From the NCBI GenBank assembly GCA_026985095.1, contig JALSQW010000008.1:1-64000 (forward strand): a DNA stretch of 64,000 nt, read 5' to 3'. The notes under the pieces are model-generated. The model saw only the letters and a list, made by a program, of their open reading frames with translations, had not been told where the DNA came from and searched no databases. Source of the stretch: Acidimicrobiia bacterium (GTDB lineage Bacteria; Actinomycetota; Acidimicrobiia; Spongiisociales; UBA5794). Of the stretch, positions 1-8,122 are shown piece after piece; within the stretch, counting starts at the first letter, position 1; every line of letters starts with the position of its first letter. Made by a program: the position numbers and the translations under genes.

Positions 1-1
1 C

Positions 2-178
2 GGGGATCCCGGTGATGTGATCGTGGCGGGGGACTGGGACGGGGACGGGGACGACACCGTGGCGGTGTATCGGCCGTCGACGGGGTCGTTCTACGTCAAC
101 CTCGACAACGCCCCCGGCACCGCCGACGCCACCCTCCTGGCCGGCAGCGGGTTCGACGGCGTCGCAGCCGGTCGATGA
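2..178 (+). CDS. C-terminal end of FG-GAP/VCBS-like repeat surface protein (5' truncated)
   Basis: This open frame enters from the left edge and ends at TGA 176-178, leaving 58 residues. The segment carries a DWDGDGDDTVAVYRPSTG motif, which is typical of the calcium-binding loop and following strand of integrin-like FG-GAP/VCBS beta-propeller repeats, followed by a strand reading SFYVNLDN. Such repeats usually occur in large secreted or cell-surface proteins of actinobacteria. Only the last repeat and a short tail are visible, so the domain architecture upstream, the signal peptide and any catalytic domain are unknown. No terminator hairpin is obvious before the next gene. The family call is from motif recognition only. 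Confidence 0.6.
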   Translation, partial: GDPGDVIVAGDWDGDGDDTVAVYRPSTGSFYVNLDNAPGTADATLLAGSGFDGVAAGR

Positions 179-189
179 CCCCGCGCCCG

Positions 190-195
190 TAGACT
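190..195 (+). promoter_or_regulatory. Putative -10 element (TAGACT) of the gene at 225
   Basis: TAGACT fits the actinobacterial TANNNT consensus. It lies 29 bases before the ATG, leaving room for a short leader with GGAG at 216-219. No clear -35 element is visible. Confidence 0.35.
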
Positions 196-224
196 CGGCG
201 CACTAGCAGCCGAACGGAGCTCCC

Positions 225-665
225 ATGACGACATCGACCAACGGGTCCCCCGACCCGACCCCCTTCCGCGACACCGTCGAGGCCGACACCGTCAAGATCC
301 AGCAAGGCGGCGCCGGACGCATCGAAGCCAGAACGGTCTCCATCACCCAAGGTGGAGCCCAGAGCATCGAGGCGAGCCACGTCGACATCGACCTCGGAGG
401 CGCCGCCGTCATCTCCTCCGAACACGCCGACATGGACCGCACCGCGGCGGCCGTCGTCGTCGCCGACGACGCCGTCATCCGCGACTCGGCCCCCGGCATC
501 GTCGTCGCCAACCGGGTTGTCTCCGACCGCACCCGGATCGGGGTCCTACTGGCGGGGACGATCGAAGGCCAACCCCGTGTCGCCGTCGACGCCCGCGTCG
601 CCGCCGCCGCAGGGGCCGCCTTCGCCGCCACCATCTTCGTCCTCAGCCGGATCTTCCGCCGCTGA
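225..665 (+). CDS. Hypothetical tail-anchored protein with beta-helix-like repeats
   Basis: I do not recognise a named family. The 146-residue protein begins with about 20 polar residues, then has short repeating strands with alternating V/I and charged residues and GG turns (QQGGAGRIEA, TQGGAQSIEA, DLGGAAVISS, ADDAVIRDS, VVSDRTRIG), a pattern like a bactofilin or other right-handed beta-helix. Residues about 120-141 form one hydrophobic Ala/Val-rich segment ending in RIFRR, so the protein is probably held in the membrane by its C-terminus with the repeat domain in the cytoplasm. The ATG has GGAG five bases upstream. It is convergent with, and directly abuts, the gene ending at 666. A role as a polymerising scaffold is speculative. 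Confidence 0.7.
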   Translation: MTTSTNGSPDPTPFRDTVEADTVKIQQGGAGRIEARTVSITQGGAQSIEASHVDIDLGGAAVISSEHADMDRTAAAVVVADDAVIRDSAPGIVVANRVVSDRTRIGVLLAGTIEGQPRVAVDARVAAAAGAAFAATIFVLSRIFRR

Positions 666-1388
666 TCACACCACCGCCGCCACATGGCGGCAGGGATCGG
701 CGACGAATCGATCGCGCTCGACCACTCGGTGGGCGCCCGCGGCCCGCAACGCCGCCGACCGCAGATCGGTGATCCCGGCACCGAAGACCACCACGAACGC
801 GCCCGCGTCGACCAGCCCCCGCACGAGATCGGACACCGCCGTGTGCCGATCGTCCACCACCCCCAGGCGCGGGCGGGCATCGAGACCCGCCAGGCCGGCC
901 CGGTTGCGCACCACCCGCGGCGCGTACCCGCAACCTTCGAGCGCCGCGACCACGACGCCGCGCACATCGGGCTCCGCGACCACCACCGCCACCGGACGGA
1001 GCGGACCGGGATCGGGTGCCGCGCGAGGGGCGACCGCGTCGGCTTTGGCCATGCCCCACCGAAGATGCGCCTGCCAGGCTTCCTCCCCCAACACCGCCGA
1101 CGACGCCGGTTCACCGGCCGGAACGGCACCGGCCGCGACCACGCCGTCTTCGACACACCGCGCCACGAACCGCGCCACGACGTCCCGTACCACCTCCATC
1201 GGAGCGATCCGCTGATCGGCGAAGGGAACGGCGAAGCCTTCGAACGCAGCCTCGAGGTCGCCAACGGCCGCCTCGAGCCTCTCCCCACACCGGTCCGGAT
1301 CGGCGCCGGCGGCAGCGACGAGCGACGTCAGGTAGCCGGGGAGCGCAGCCACGAAGGCGGCACGCATCTGTTCAGCCACCGGTTCCAT
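666..1388 (-). CDS. Hypothetical protein with receiver-like C-terminal half
   Basis: This 240-residue soluble protein has an Ala-rich helical N-terminal half (about 1-130) and a C-terminal half (about 132-240) whose alternating hydrophobic strands and helices (VAVVVAEPDV, LGVVDD, FVVVFGAG) resemble a response-regulator receiver or similar Rossmann-type fold. The usual phospho-acceptor geometry is not clear: a DD pair sits at the third strand, but the conserved Lys near the end is missing. I therefore do not call it a functional receiver. It is a single gene, reading leftward, with a TAAGCT hexamer seven bases before its ATG that suggests a leaderless transcript. No neighbouring kinase is visible. 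Confidence 0.65.
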   Translation of the reverse strand: MEPVAEQMRAAFVAALPGYLTSLVAAAGADPDRCGERLEAAVGDLEAAFEGFAVPFADQRIAPMEVVRDVVARFVARCVEDGVVAAGAVPAGEPASSAVLGEEAWQAHLRWGMAKADAVAPRAAPDPGPLRPVAVVVAEPDVRGVVVAALEGCGYAPRVVRNRAGLAGLDARPRLGVVDDRHTAVSDLVRGLVDAGAFVVVFGAGITDLRSAALRAAGAHRVVERDRFVADPCRHVAAVV

Positions 1389-1401
1389 CCGCCGAAGCTT
1401 A
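1389..1401 (-). promoter_or_regulatory. Leaderless promoter: TAAGCT, 7 bases, ATG
   Basis: On the minus strand TAAGCT (1396-1401) is followed by seven bases and the ATG at 1388. Transcription would start at or within a base of the start codon. There is no Shine-Dalgarno sequence in the gap. Confidence 0.5.
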
Positions 1402-1434
1402 CGGAGATGAGGCCACGTCGGTGCTCGCCGGGCC

Positions 1435-1440
1435 TACCAT
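1435..1440 (+). promoter_or_regulatory. Putative -10 element (TACCAT) of the lipoprotein gene
   Basis: TACCAT fits TANNNT. It lies 26 bases before the ATG at 1467, with GGGAG at 1457-1461 as ribosome binding site. It sits back to back with the leaderless promoter of the leftward gene ending at 666. Confidence 0.4.
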
Positions 1441-1466
1441 CCGACGACCGAACCACGGGAGATACG

Positions 1467-2351
1467 ATGAAGAAGTTGATGGTCCTCGCCGCCCTCCTCG
1501 CGGTCCTCGCGACCGCCTGTCGCGCCGAGGTGCTGATGGGACTGGACGTCCAGGAGGACGGATCCGGGTCGATGACGATGGAGGTCGGCGTCGACGAAGA
1601 GCTCCAGGGCCTCCTCGAGATGGGTGGAGGATCCCCCGACGACCTCCTCGGTGATCTGTCGATCGACGCCCCCGAAGGCGCCGAGACCACCCAGCGCACC
1701 GAAGGCGACATGACCTACTACGGCGTGAAGATCGACTTCGCCGACCCGGCCGAGCTCGAGAAGTTCATGACCGAAGGCGGCAACGACGCGTTCGAGGAGT
1801 TCGCCTTGGTCGTCGACGACGGCGGAGCCGAACTGCGAGCCCGGATGAACGTCCCAACCCAGGACCTCGGCGACGCACCGTTCGACCCCTCTCAGATCAC
1901 CGACGAGTTCTTCTCCGCCAAGTTCGTGGTGTCGCTCCCCGGCAAGGTGGTCGAGTCCAACGCGGACGAGACCCTCCCCGACGGGCGCCTCGTGTGGGAC
2001 CTGCCGATCACGGGCGGCGAGAAGGAGGTCTTCGCCCGCTCCGAGACCGGCGGCGGCGCACTCACCCTGCTGTGGATCATCCTCGGGGTGATCCTCGTCA
2101 TCGCCATCGCCGTGGCCGTCGTCATCGCCGTGTTGCGCAACCAGCAGCCCGATCGGGCCATCGACGAAGCCTCCGATGCGGACGCGCTCGCGGGGGACGA
2201 CACCACCTCCGACGATGCGACGAACGAACGCGCCGCCGACGCCGTCGAGGAGCCCCGAGATGGCGGCGACCCCGAGGGCGAAGGAGCCGACGGCGACGAA
2301 GGCGACGGGGACGAAGGCGACGTGGACGGTGAGACCCCCACCGAGGACTGA
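1467..2351 (+). CDS. LppM-like (DUF3153-type) lipoprotein with acidic cytoplasmic tail
   Basis: The 294-residue product starts with a lipoprotein signal (MKKLMVLAALLAVLATAC, lipobox Cys18). The following 190 residues, opening with a strand that reads VLMGLDVQEDGSGSMTMEV, match the layout of mycobacterial LppM, a surface lipoprotein linked to phosphatidylinositol mannoside homeostasis and infection. One transmembrane segment follows at about 208-229, then a 65-residue tail almost wholly of Asp, Glu, Gly and Ala. The longer reading upstream is rejected because GGGAG at 1457-1461 and the signal peptide fix the start at ATG 1467. The acidic cytoplasmic tail is notable. The LppM link is from overall pattern, not alignment. 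Confidence 0.75.
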   Translation: MKKLMVLAALLAVLATACRAEVLMGLDVQEDGSGSMTMEVGVDEELQGLLEMGGGSPDDLLGDLSIDAPEGAETTQRTEGDMTYYGVKIDFADPAELEKFMTEGGNDAFEEFALVVDDGGAELRARMNVPTQDLGDAPFDPSQITDEFFSAKFVVSLPGKVVESNADETLPDGRLVWDLPITGGEKEVFARSETGGGALTLLWIILGVILVIAIAVAVVIAVLRNQQPDRAIDEASDADALAGDDTTSDDATNERAADAVEEPRDGGDPEGEGADGDEGDGDEGDVDGETPTED

Positions 2352-2352
2352 G

Positions 2353-3300
2353 CTACCGGGAGACCACGACGGCGACGACGTTCCCGAACGGCCCGGAGAC
2401 GACCCCGACCCCGAAGCGGGTCGTCTCCGGGTCGAGCAGCGTCACCGCCGACGCCGGTGACTCCAGCAGCACCGCCACCGCACCCGCCGGCGTCGCGGCG
2501 AGGGCTGCCACCTCCGCGACGTCGGTCGATGGGATCCCTGCCGAGGCGACCCGGACCGACAGATCCCCGGCGTCGTCCCCTCGATAGCGGTTCTGCGCCC
2601 CGACGACGGCCGCGAGACCGAGCCCGTTCGACCAGGCCATCGGCTCGACGCCGGCGACGATCCGTTCCCGGTTGATCAGATCGAAGACCTGAGCGGCGAA
2701 GTCCCGGTCGAGCCGGGTGATCTCGTCGCCCACCGCCGGCACCGGAAGACCCGAACCGCCCAGGACGACGGCCTGGCTGCCGACGAGCTGCTCGATGGCG
2801 AGCAGCGCCTGCGGGATGCGGTTCCCCGACGCGGTGGCGAGGAGCCGCTGCACCGGACCCGACGGCCGAGTCAACGACGACGCAACGTCGGACGATGCGA
2901 GCCCCGACGACAGCGGCGGGGGCATCGGAAGGACCGAGAGCAGGGTCACCGCCACGGTCACCAGCACCAACCCGTAGACGGCGCCGAGCGCGGCGCCTCC
3001 GAGACGGTTGAGGAAGGTGAGCCCCGGGAGCCGCCGGATGGTCGAGTGGATGAGCCTGGCGGCGACGGCAGCGCCGATCGAGATCCCGACGAACAGCCCG
3101 GCTCCCGCGACCATCTCCGTGACCTCCGGCGACATGCCCGACATCGCCGCCAAGGTCGACCCCACCGGGCCGGCGAGCCGGAACGCGAGCACCGCGCCGG
3201 CGACGAGCGTCACGACGTCGAGGGCTTCACGGATCAGCCCGCGCGCCCACCCACGCAGCATCGACAGGGCGATCAGACCGATCAGGATCTCGTCCATCAT
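2353..3300 (-). CDS. CvpA-family membrane protein with C-terminal CAP-like domain
   Basis: Residues 1-135 hold four hydrophobic segments and the CvpA pattern (MLRGWARGLIREALDVV near the start, then GAALGAVYGLVLV). CvpA-type modules are common membrane anchors; in mycobacterial MarP they carry a periplasmic protease. Here residues about 195-315 look like a CAP/SCP (cysteine-rich secretory protein, antigen 5, PR-1) domain: VFDLINRERIVAGVEPMAW, a central AGI, then a GVGVV strand near the end. The usual catalytic-like His residues of CAP proteins are not seen. ATG 3300 (or the next codon, ATG 3297) follows a GAGGAG ribosome site. The stop nearly touches the convergent lipoprotein gene. Confidence 0.75.
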   Translation of the reverse strand: MMDEILIGLIALSMLRGWARGLIREALDVVTLVAGAVLAFRLAGPVGSTLAAMSGMSPEVTEMVAGAGLFVGISIGAAVAARLIHSTIRRLPGLTFLNRLGGAALGAVYGLVLVTVAVTLLSVLPMPPPLSSGLASSDVASSLTRPSGPVQRLLATASGNRIPQALLAIEQLVGSQAVVLGGSGLPVPAVGDEITRLDRDFAAQVFDLINRERIVAGVEPMAWSNGLGLAAVVGAQNRYRGDDAGDLSVRVASAGIPSTDVAEVAALAATPAGAVAVLLESPASAVTLLDPETTRFGVGVVSGPFGNVVAVVVSR

Positions 3301-3330
3301 CGCGCTCCTCGGACCTGGCCGCGACCCGGG

Positions 3331-4494
3331 TCAACGCTCCGCCGTCTCGGCATCGGCCTCCTGCCCGTCGGAACCCTCGATCAGCGCCTCGGACGCTTCT
3401 TCCCAGGTCTCTCCGAGGATACGGGTCCGCCACCAGTGTCCCAGCAGCACCTTGAGGGCGGCGGCCGTCGGGACCGCGATGACGACCCCCCATACGCCGG
3501 CGACGGCCCCGCCCGCCACCAGCACGAGCAACGTCAACGCCGGATGCAGACGGACCGTGGCCCGCAACACCGATGGACTGACGAAGTTGTTGTCGATCTG
3601 CTGAACGACGACGGCCACCACCAACGCCCACAGCGCCGTGATCGGGTCACGAGTGGCCAGCGCCACGAGCACACCGAGGGCGCCACCGACCCAGGGGCCG
3701 AGGAACGGAACGATGTTGAGAAGTCCCCCGACGAGTCCGATGAGGAGCCAGAACGGCACCCCGATGATCCAGTATCCGACGCTCAGCAGCATCCCGACGA
3801 TGATCGCCACCACGAGCTGGCCCTTGAGGAACCCGCCGACCGCCACGTTGAGCTCCCGCCCCACGAACGCCACCTCGTCTCTGAGCCGATCGGGAACCAG
3901 GGCGAGGAGATGCTCCTGGACCCGGGGGAGGTCGATGAGCAGGTAGAAGGCGAGCACCGGCCCCAGGGTGACGATCAGGAGCACCTCGAAGATCCCGGAG
4001 GTCACCGTCCCCAGTCGCGAGAGGAGTACCTCGGTGATGAGATCCCGGTTGGCCGGGTCCGACAGGTAGGCGCGCAGCTCGGCATACCGCCACAGGTGGA
4101 GCTGATCGAACCCGAAACGATCGATGAGCTGCTCGATCTGCCTGGTCGTGTCGTCGAAGATCTTCGGGAAGGTCGACGCGAAACCCTCGGCCTGCTCAGC
4201 GATCCCGGGCACCACCAACACGCCGACGACGACGATCCCGACCACGATCACGGCGAAGGCGATCGCGGCACCCACGAGACGGTGGATCCCTCGGTCGTGG
4301 AGCCGCACGACGAGCGGGTTGAGGATGAACACCAAGATGACCGCCAGCAGCAGCGGAGCGAGGATGATGCGACCTTGGATCACGAGCCAGACCGCGACGG
4401 CGATGAGGATGAGGATCCCCAGCAACGACCACGAGACGATCCCGAGCCGCCGGATCACCGCGTCGAGCGGCACCGACCCGCCCTCGTCGGTCAC
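3331..4494 (-). CDS. AI-2E family transporter
   Basis: The 387-residue protein has about eight hydrophobic segments in the arrangement of the AI-2E exporter family (YdiK/TqsA/YhhT type): two N-terminal helices, a further pair, a long soluble stretch around 110-190, then four closely spaced helices with the family's NIVPFLGPWVGGALGV segment and a VQQIDNNFVSPSV motif. Family members export diverse small solutes or exchange ions, so the name does not prove autoinducer transport. It overlaps the upstream DUF3263 gene by four bases (ATGA at 4491-4494), indicating translational coupling. A C-terminal acidic tail follows the last helix. Confidence 0.88.
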   Translation of the reverse strand: MTDEGGSVPLDAVIRRLGIVSWSLLGILILIAVAVWLVIQGRIILAPLLLAVILVFILNPLVVRLHDRGIHRLVGAAIAFAVIVVGIVVVGVLVVPGIAEQAEGFASTFPKIFDDTTRQIEQLIDRFGFDQLHLWRYAELRAYLSDPANRDLITEVLLSRLGTVTSGIFEVLLIVTLGPVLAFYLLIDLPRVQEHLLALVPDRLRDEVAFVGRELNVAVGGFLKGQLVVAIIVGMLLSVGYWIIGVPFWLLIGLVGGLLNIVPFLGPWVGGALGVLVALATRDPITALWALVVAVVVQQIDNNFVSPSVLRATVRLHPALTLLVLVAGGAVAGVWGVVIAVPTAAALKVLLGHWWRTRILGETWEEASEALIEGSDGQEADAETAER

Positions 4495-4739
4495 CGGGGC
4501 GTGTCCCCGACCTGAGCCGCGATCTGGTCCAAACGCTCGGCACGCATCTTCCGGAGTCGCCGCACGGTCAGTGGGGCGAAGGCCAGCGCGTCGGGATCGT
4601 CGATGAGTCGCCGCAGCGCCTGGTAGTACCGGGTCGCGGAGATGCCCAGGTACTCACGGATGGCGCGGTCCTTGGGACCCGGGTAGAGCCACCATCTCCC
4701 CTCGAAATCGAGGATGGATCGGTCACGCTTGGAGAGCAT
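4491..4739 (-). CDS. DUF3263 family protein
   Basis: This 82-residue basic protein matches the actinobacterial DUF3263 family: a start reading LSKRDRSILDFEGRWW, then KDRAIREYLGISATRYYQALRRLID. The helix spacing resembles a helix-turn-helix, so DNA binding is plausible, but no function is established that I know of. It heads a two-gene unit with the AI-2E family transporter, with coupled translation. TACGCT lies six bases before its ATG, so the transcript is probably leaderless. Confidence 0.85.
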   Translation of the reverse strand: MLSKRDRSILDFEGRWWLYPGPKDRAIREYLGISATRYYQALRRLIDDPDALAFAPLTVRRLRKMRAERLDQIAAQVGDTPR

Positions 4740-4751
4740 GCCCGAAGCGTA
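4740..4751 (-). promoter_or_regulatory. Leaderless promoter: TACGCT, 6 bases, ATG
   Basis: TACGCT at 4746-4751 (minus strand) is followed by six bases and the DUF3263 start codon. No ribosome binding site fits in this gap. Confidence 0.5.
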
Positions 4752-4805
4752 TCGACGACGTACGGAGAGACCGCGGATTTCGCGCGTTCGTCGTCGATGT
4801 TCGGG

Positions 4806-5051
4806 CTACACGTCGTCGGTCGCGGCGCGGTCGATGTGTTCGTGGACGGTCTCCATCACGGCCGCTTCGAGGCTCCGAAGCGCCCGGGCAAGGGCCAGAC
4901 CAGACGGCACGACCCCCGCTTCGGTCTTGGTCCATCCGCCCCGCGGCGCGCGGCCTTCGGCCTCGTAGTGCTCGCCGAGGGCATCCAACGATGCCGTCGC
5001 CAGGACCTCGTCTCCTTCGACCGCCTCGTGTAGCTTCACCGTCAGATCCAT
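4806..5051 (-). CDS. Small hypothetical protein (81 aa)
   Basis: I do not recognise the family. The 81-residue acidic protein starts MDLTVKLHEAVEG and has two amphipathic helical stretches (DEVLATASLDALGEHYE and SGLALARALRSLEAAVMETV). ATG 5051 is chosen because GGAGG lies about nine bases upstream. A longer reading beginning at 5192 would run through the antisense of the tRNA-Thr gene, and that part is not protein. The gene follows rlmB and tRNA-Thr in the same direction and may be part of their transcript. Function unknown. Confidence 0.6.
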   Translation of the reverse strand: MDLTVKLHEAVEGDEVLATASLDALGEHYEAEGRAPRGGWTKTEAGVVPSGLALARALRSLEAAVMETVHEHIDRAATDDV

Positions 5052-5134
5052 GGGATGATCCTCCACGTTCGTCGTCACATCGATCGTCGTGCGGGGCCGT
5101 CCGCGGCGGTAGGGCCGAAGGGACCACCTGTCGG

Positions 5135-5207
5135 AGCCGGGTACCGGATTCGAACCGGTGACACCGGGTTTACAAGACCCGTGCTCTACCAACTGAGCTA
5201 ACCCGGC
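5135..5207 (-). tRNA. tRNA-Thr (anticodon TGT)
   Basis: The 73-base gene folds as a standard cloverleaf: acceptor GCCGGGT (from 5207) pairs with ACCCGGC (5142-5136), the D arm carries AGCTCAGTTGGTAGAGC, the anticodon loop is CTTGTAA (anticodon TGT, reading ACA), and the T arm has GGTTCGAATCC. The discriminator is T and the CCA end is not encoded. It begins only eight bases after the rlmB stop codon in the same direction, so it is probably processed from the cysS-rlmB transcript. Confidence 0.95.
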
Positions 5208-5215
5208 GGGGACGG

Positions 5216-5956
5216 TCAGGATACCGCGCCCCGCATCCGGGCCACCTCGAACACGGCGAGCGTCGCCGCGGCCGACGCATTGAGCGACTCCACCGGCCCG
5301 GCCATCGGGACCCGGGCGACCACGTCGACCCGTTCACGAACGAGACGCCCCAGGCCTCTCCCCTCGGCACCCACGACGACCACCACCGGCTCACGCAGCA
5401 GGTCGAGACCGAACAACGACCGTTCACCGGACGCGTCCAACCCGACCCGCCACACGTCGAGACGGTCCAACCGCCGCAGCGCGTCCGCGATCGACGACAC
5501 CTCCACGATCCGGGCGCGCTCGAACGCTCCGACGGCGGCCTTGAACGCGGTCGCTCCCAGCGGGGCGGAGCGTCTCGTCGGGACGACGATCGTCGCCACC
5601 CCCGCCGCGACGGCCGAGCGGACGACGGCTCCGACGTTGCGCGGATCCTCCAGATGATCCAGCGTCAACAACGCGGGAACCGCCTCGGCGGCGACGGCCT
5701 CGTCGAGATCGAGCGTCGGAAGCGGGAGTGCCCGGGCGACGACCCCCTGCGGTGCGCTCGTCTGGGCCAACGGCCGGACGTCGTCGACGAGCTCGATCTC
5801 GGCCCCCCGGGCCCGAGCGGCGGCGACGAGCCGGTCGTATCCGGAACGCTCGATCCGTCCCCGTTCGACGATCAGCCGACGGACCCGGCCCGCCTCGACG
5901 GCGGCATCGACGGCGTGGAACCCCTCGAGATCAACCCCGATGCCAGCGGACGCCAT
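5216..5956 (-). CDS. rlmB: 23S rRNA (guanosine-2'-O)-methyltransferase RlmB-like (TrmH/SpoU family)
   Basis: The protein transfers a methyl group from S-adenosylmethionine to a ribose 2'-OH of 23S rRNA (G2251 in E. coli for RlmB). The 246 residues hold a short substrate-binding N-terminal domain (1-75) and a SPOUT knot domain with the three family motifs: NVGAVVRSA, GAEGRGL and PMAGPVESLNASAA. The last normally reads SLNVS, so Ala replaces Val. ATG 5956 is chosen by the domain boundary; it lies inside the cysS end with a 26-base overlap. cysS, rlmB and tRNA-Thr form one leftward unit, an order conserved next to ispDF in many actinobacteria. Which guanosine is modified cannot be read from the sequence. 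Confidence 0.88.
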   Translation of the reverse strand: MASAGIGVDLEGFHAVDAAVEAGRVRRLIVERGRIERSGYDRLVAAARARGAEIELVDDVRPLAQTSAPQGVVARALPLPTLDLDEAVAAEAVPALLTLDHLEDPRNVGAVVRSAVAAGVATIVVPTRRSAPLGATAFKAAVGAFERARIVEVSSIADALRRLDRLDVWRVGLDASGERSLFGLDLLREPVVVVVGAEGRGLGRLVRERVDVVARVPMAGPVESLNASAAATLAVFEVARMRGAVS

Positions 5957-7319
5957 CTGGCGTATCCTCCACGACGATGCCGATGCCGGCCAGCGCATCG
6001 CGGATCTCGTCCGCCAAGCCCCAGTCGCGAGATCCCCTGGCGTCGTCGCGTCGCTCCAGGATGGCCTCGACGGTGGCCGAGGACGCACCGAACCGCTCCG
6101 CGAGCTCGGCCAGTCGACGATCGAGACCAGCCAGGTCCCGCGCCGGTTCCGCCAAGCCGAGGACGTCGACGATGGCGTCGTACGCCGCCACCTGCGGTGC
6201 CGCGTCCTCCCCGCCGTCGAGGCGCCGGTTCCCCTCCCTGACGACATCGAACAACACGGCCAAGGCACCGGCGACGTCGAGGTCGTCCTCCATCGCCGCC
6301 GAGAAGCGACCCAGTGCATCGGCATCCGGCGGGCCCGACGCCTCGTCGGCGCGACGCCGGAACGCCCACAATCGGCCCAGCGACGCCTCCGCGTCCCGGA
6401 TCGCCTCCTCGGAGAACTCCACGGGCTTGCGGTAGTGCGTCCTCAGGTAGAAGAGCCGCACCGCCAGCGGCTCGTACGTCCCGAGGGCCTCCAACAGGTC
6501 GACGACGTGACCGGTCGACTTGGCCATCTTCTCGCCCGCGAGGTTCACCATCCCGTTGTGCAGCCAGTAGCGGGCGAAGGTCTCACCGGTGGCCGCCTCG
6601 GACTGGGCGATCTCGTTCTCGTGGTGGGGGAAGATCAGGTCCTGGCCTCCGCCGTGGATGTCGAACCCGTCGCCCAGGTACTTGCGGGACATGGCCGAGC
6701 ACTCGATGTGCCAGCCGGGACGGCCCGCTCCCCACGGGGACGGCCACGACGGCTCCCCCGGCTTGGCCGCCTTCCACAGAGCGAAGTCGAGGGGATCTCG
6801 CTTCCGGTCATCCGGCTCGACCCTGGCTCCCGACAGCAGCTCGTCGACGTCGCGACCCGACAGCTTCCCGTACTCCGGGTAGGAACGCACGGCGAAGTAC
6901 ACGTCGCCGTCCGCCTCGTACGCGTGGCCCGTCTCGATGAGACGCTCGATGAGCTCGACCATGTCCGCGATGTGCTCGGTCGCTCGCGGCTCGACCGTCG
7001 GAGGGAGCACACCCAAGAGGCGATAGGCCTCGGAGAACGCGGCGTAGGAGCGCTCGACCACCTCGTCGATCCCGATCCCCTCCGCCTGGGCGGTGGCGAT
7101 GATCTTGTCCTCCACGTCGGTGACGTTGCGAACGTACTCCACGTCGTAGCCGGCGAACCGCAGGTAGCGGTAGACGACGTCGAACGCGACCGCGGAGCGT
7201 CCATGACCCAGGTGAGGAGCGGACTGCACTGTCGGACCGCACACGTACATGGCGACCTTGCCCGGGTCCCGGGGGACGAACGACGTGCGCGTGCGGCCGA
7301 GGGTGTTGAAGAGCTCCAT
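5931..7319 (-). CDS. cysS: Cysteinyl-tRNA synthetase
   Basis: This class I synthetase charges tRNA-Cys with cysteine in the cytoplasm. The 462 residues show the zinc ligand Cys in YVCGPTV, the HIGH-equivalent HLGHGRS, the zinc/substrate motif [14 protein letters not shown], and KMAKSTGH in place of KMSKS. The C-terminal half has the helical anticodon-binding region. Length and the CGPTV motif favour CysS over the paralogous mycothiol ligase MshC, which is shorter. ATG 7319 aligns with the family start ([11 protein letters not shown]); a GTG/ATG further up would add 13 residues lacking similarity. TAGCAT stands seven bases before this ATG, suggesting a leaderless message. Confidence 0.95.
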   Translation of the reverse strand: MELFNTLGRTRTSFVPRDPGKVAMYVCGPTVQSAPHLGHGRSAVAFDVVYRYLRFAGYDVEYVRNVTDVEDKIIATAQAEGIGIDEVVERSYAAFSEAYRLLGVLPPTVEPRATEHIADMVELIERLIETGHAYEADGDVYFAVRSYPEYGKLSGRDVDELLSGARVEPDDRKRDPLDFALWKAAKPGEPSWPSPWGAGRPGWHIECSAMSRKYLGDGFDIHGGGQDLIFPHHENEIAQSEAATGETFARYWLHNGMVNLAGEKMAKSTGHVVDLLEALGTYEPLAVRLFYLRTHYRKPVEFSEEAIRDAEASLGRLWAFRRRADEASGPPDADALGRFSAAMEDDLDVAGALAVLFDVVREGNRRLDGGEDAAPQVAAYDAIVDVLGLAEPARDLAGLDRRLAELAERFGASSATVEAILERRDDARGSRDWGLADEIRDALAGIGIVVEDTPDGVRWHRG

Positions 7320-7332
7320 CGGCGGAATGCTA
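7320..7332 (-). promoter_or_regulatory. Leaderless promoter of cysS: TAGCAT, 7 bases, ATG
   Basis: TAGCAT at 7327-7332 on the minus strand precedes the cysS ATG by seven bases. It supports start 7319 over the upstream alternative at 7358, which would lie before the transcription start. Confidence 0.55.
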
Positions 7333-7375
7333 TCAGGAGGCCTACCGGCGACGACCATCGCGGGCGCCGGCCCGG

Positions 7376-7387
7376 TAGAGTCCGCCC
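7376..7387 (+). promoter_or_regulatory. Leaderless promoter: TAGAGT, 6 bases, ATG
   Basis: TAGAGT at 7376-7381 is followed by six bases and ATG 7388 of the phosphodiesterase gene. It is divergent from the cysS promoter 44 bases away, and the two may compete or share control. Confidence 0.55.
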
Positions 7388-8122
7388 ATGGTCACGCCCC
7401 TCGGCCCCGGTCCGCTCGTCTATGGGCATCGTGGAGCCTCCGCGTACGCCGGCGACAACACCCTCGAGTCGATCCGGCTCGCCTACGAACAGGGGGCCGA
7501 CGGGGTCGAGATCGACGTTCGGACCACCGTCGACGGCACCCTCATCCTGTCGCACGATCCGACCGACGAGGCGGTCGGGGTGCTGGCGCGGGCGACGTTC
7601 GACGAGGTCCGCCGCCGAGCTCCGCACATCCCCACGTTCGCCGAAGCCCTGGCAGCGGTTCCCGACGGCGGCTTCGTGAACGTCGAGATCAAGAACGAAC
7701 TGGGCGAACCCGACTTCGACCCCGCCCGCCGGTCGGTGGCGCCCACCCTGGCCCAGATCTCAGTGGCCGGCATGATCGATCGTACGCTGATCTCCAGCTT
7801 CGACCCGATCACCATGGGTCTGGTCCGCCGGTCCGCGCCTCGGATCGCCGCGGCGCAGCTCCTCACCCCGTTCGTCGAGCCGCTCTCGGTCGTCGGATGG
7901 GTCCACCGCACCGGACTCGATGCCATCGCCGTCCCCGTGCCTTCGCTCGCCGGCGATCGTCTCGAGACCGTCGTCGAAGCCGCGAGCGGCTATGGCCTGG
8001 GGGTCAGCGCATGGACGGTCGACGACCCCGACGAGATCCGCCGTCTCGCCGATGCAGGGGTCGACATCATCATCACGAACGATCCGAAGACGGCCGTCGA
8101 GGCGCTCGAGGATCGGCGCTGA
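7388..8122 (+). CDS. Glycerophosphodiester phosphodiesterase (GDPD family)
   Basis: The enzyme hydrolyses glycerophosphodiesters to glycerol-3-phosphate and an alcohol. The 244-residue TIM-barrel protein has the family signatures: YGHRGASAYAGDNTL at the start (catalytic His and the E of ENT replaced by D in DNT), then DGVEIDVRTTVDG with the metal-binding Glu and Asp, and LSHDP with the second His. Later strands read VNVEIKNE and TLISSFDP. No signal peptide is present, so it acts in the cytoplasm, like UgpQ. It lies alone on the plus strand between cysS and the isoprenoid genes, and its last 50 bases overlap the antisense end of ispF. Confidence 0.9.
   Translation: MVTPLGPGPLVYGHRGASAYAGDNTLESIRLAYEQGADGVEIDVRTTVDGTLILSHDPTDEAVGVLARATFDEVRRRAPHIPTFAEALAAVPDGGFVNVEIKNELGEPDFDPARRSVAPTLAQISVAGMIDRTLISSFDPITMGLVRRSAPRIAAAQLLTPFVEPLSVVGWVHRTGLDAIAVPVPSLAGDRLETVVEAASGYGLGVSAWTVDDPDEIRRLADAGVDIIITNDPKTAVEALEDRR

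Noticed and set aside
4806..5192. Longer 128-residue version of the small gene ending at 4806
   Set aside because: The added N-terminus is read from tRNA-Thr sequence, and GGAGG marks ATG 5051 instead.
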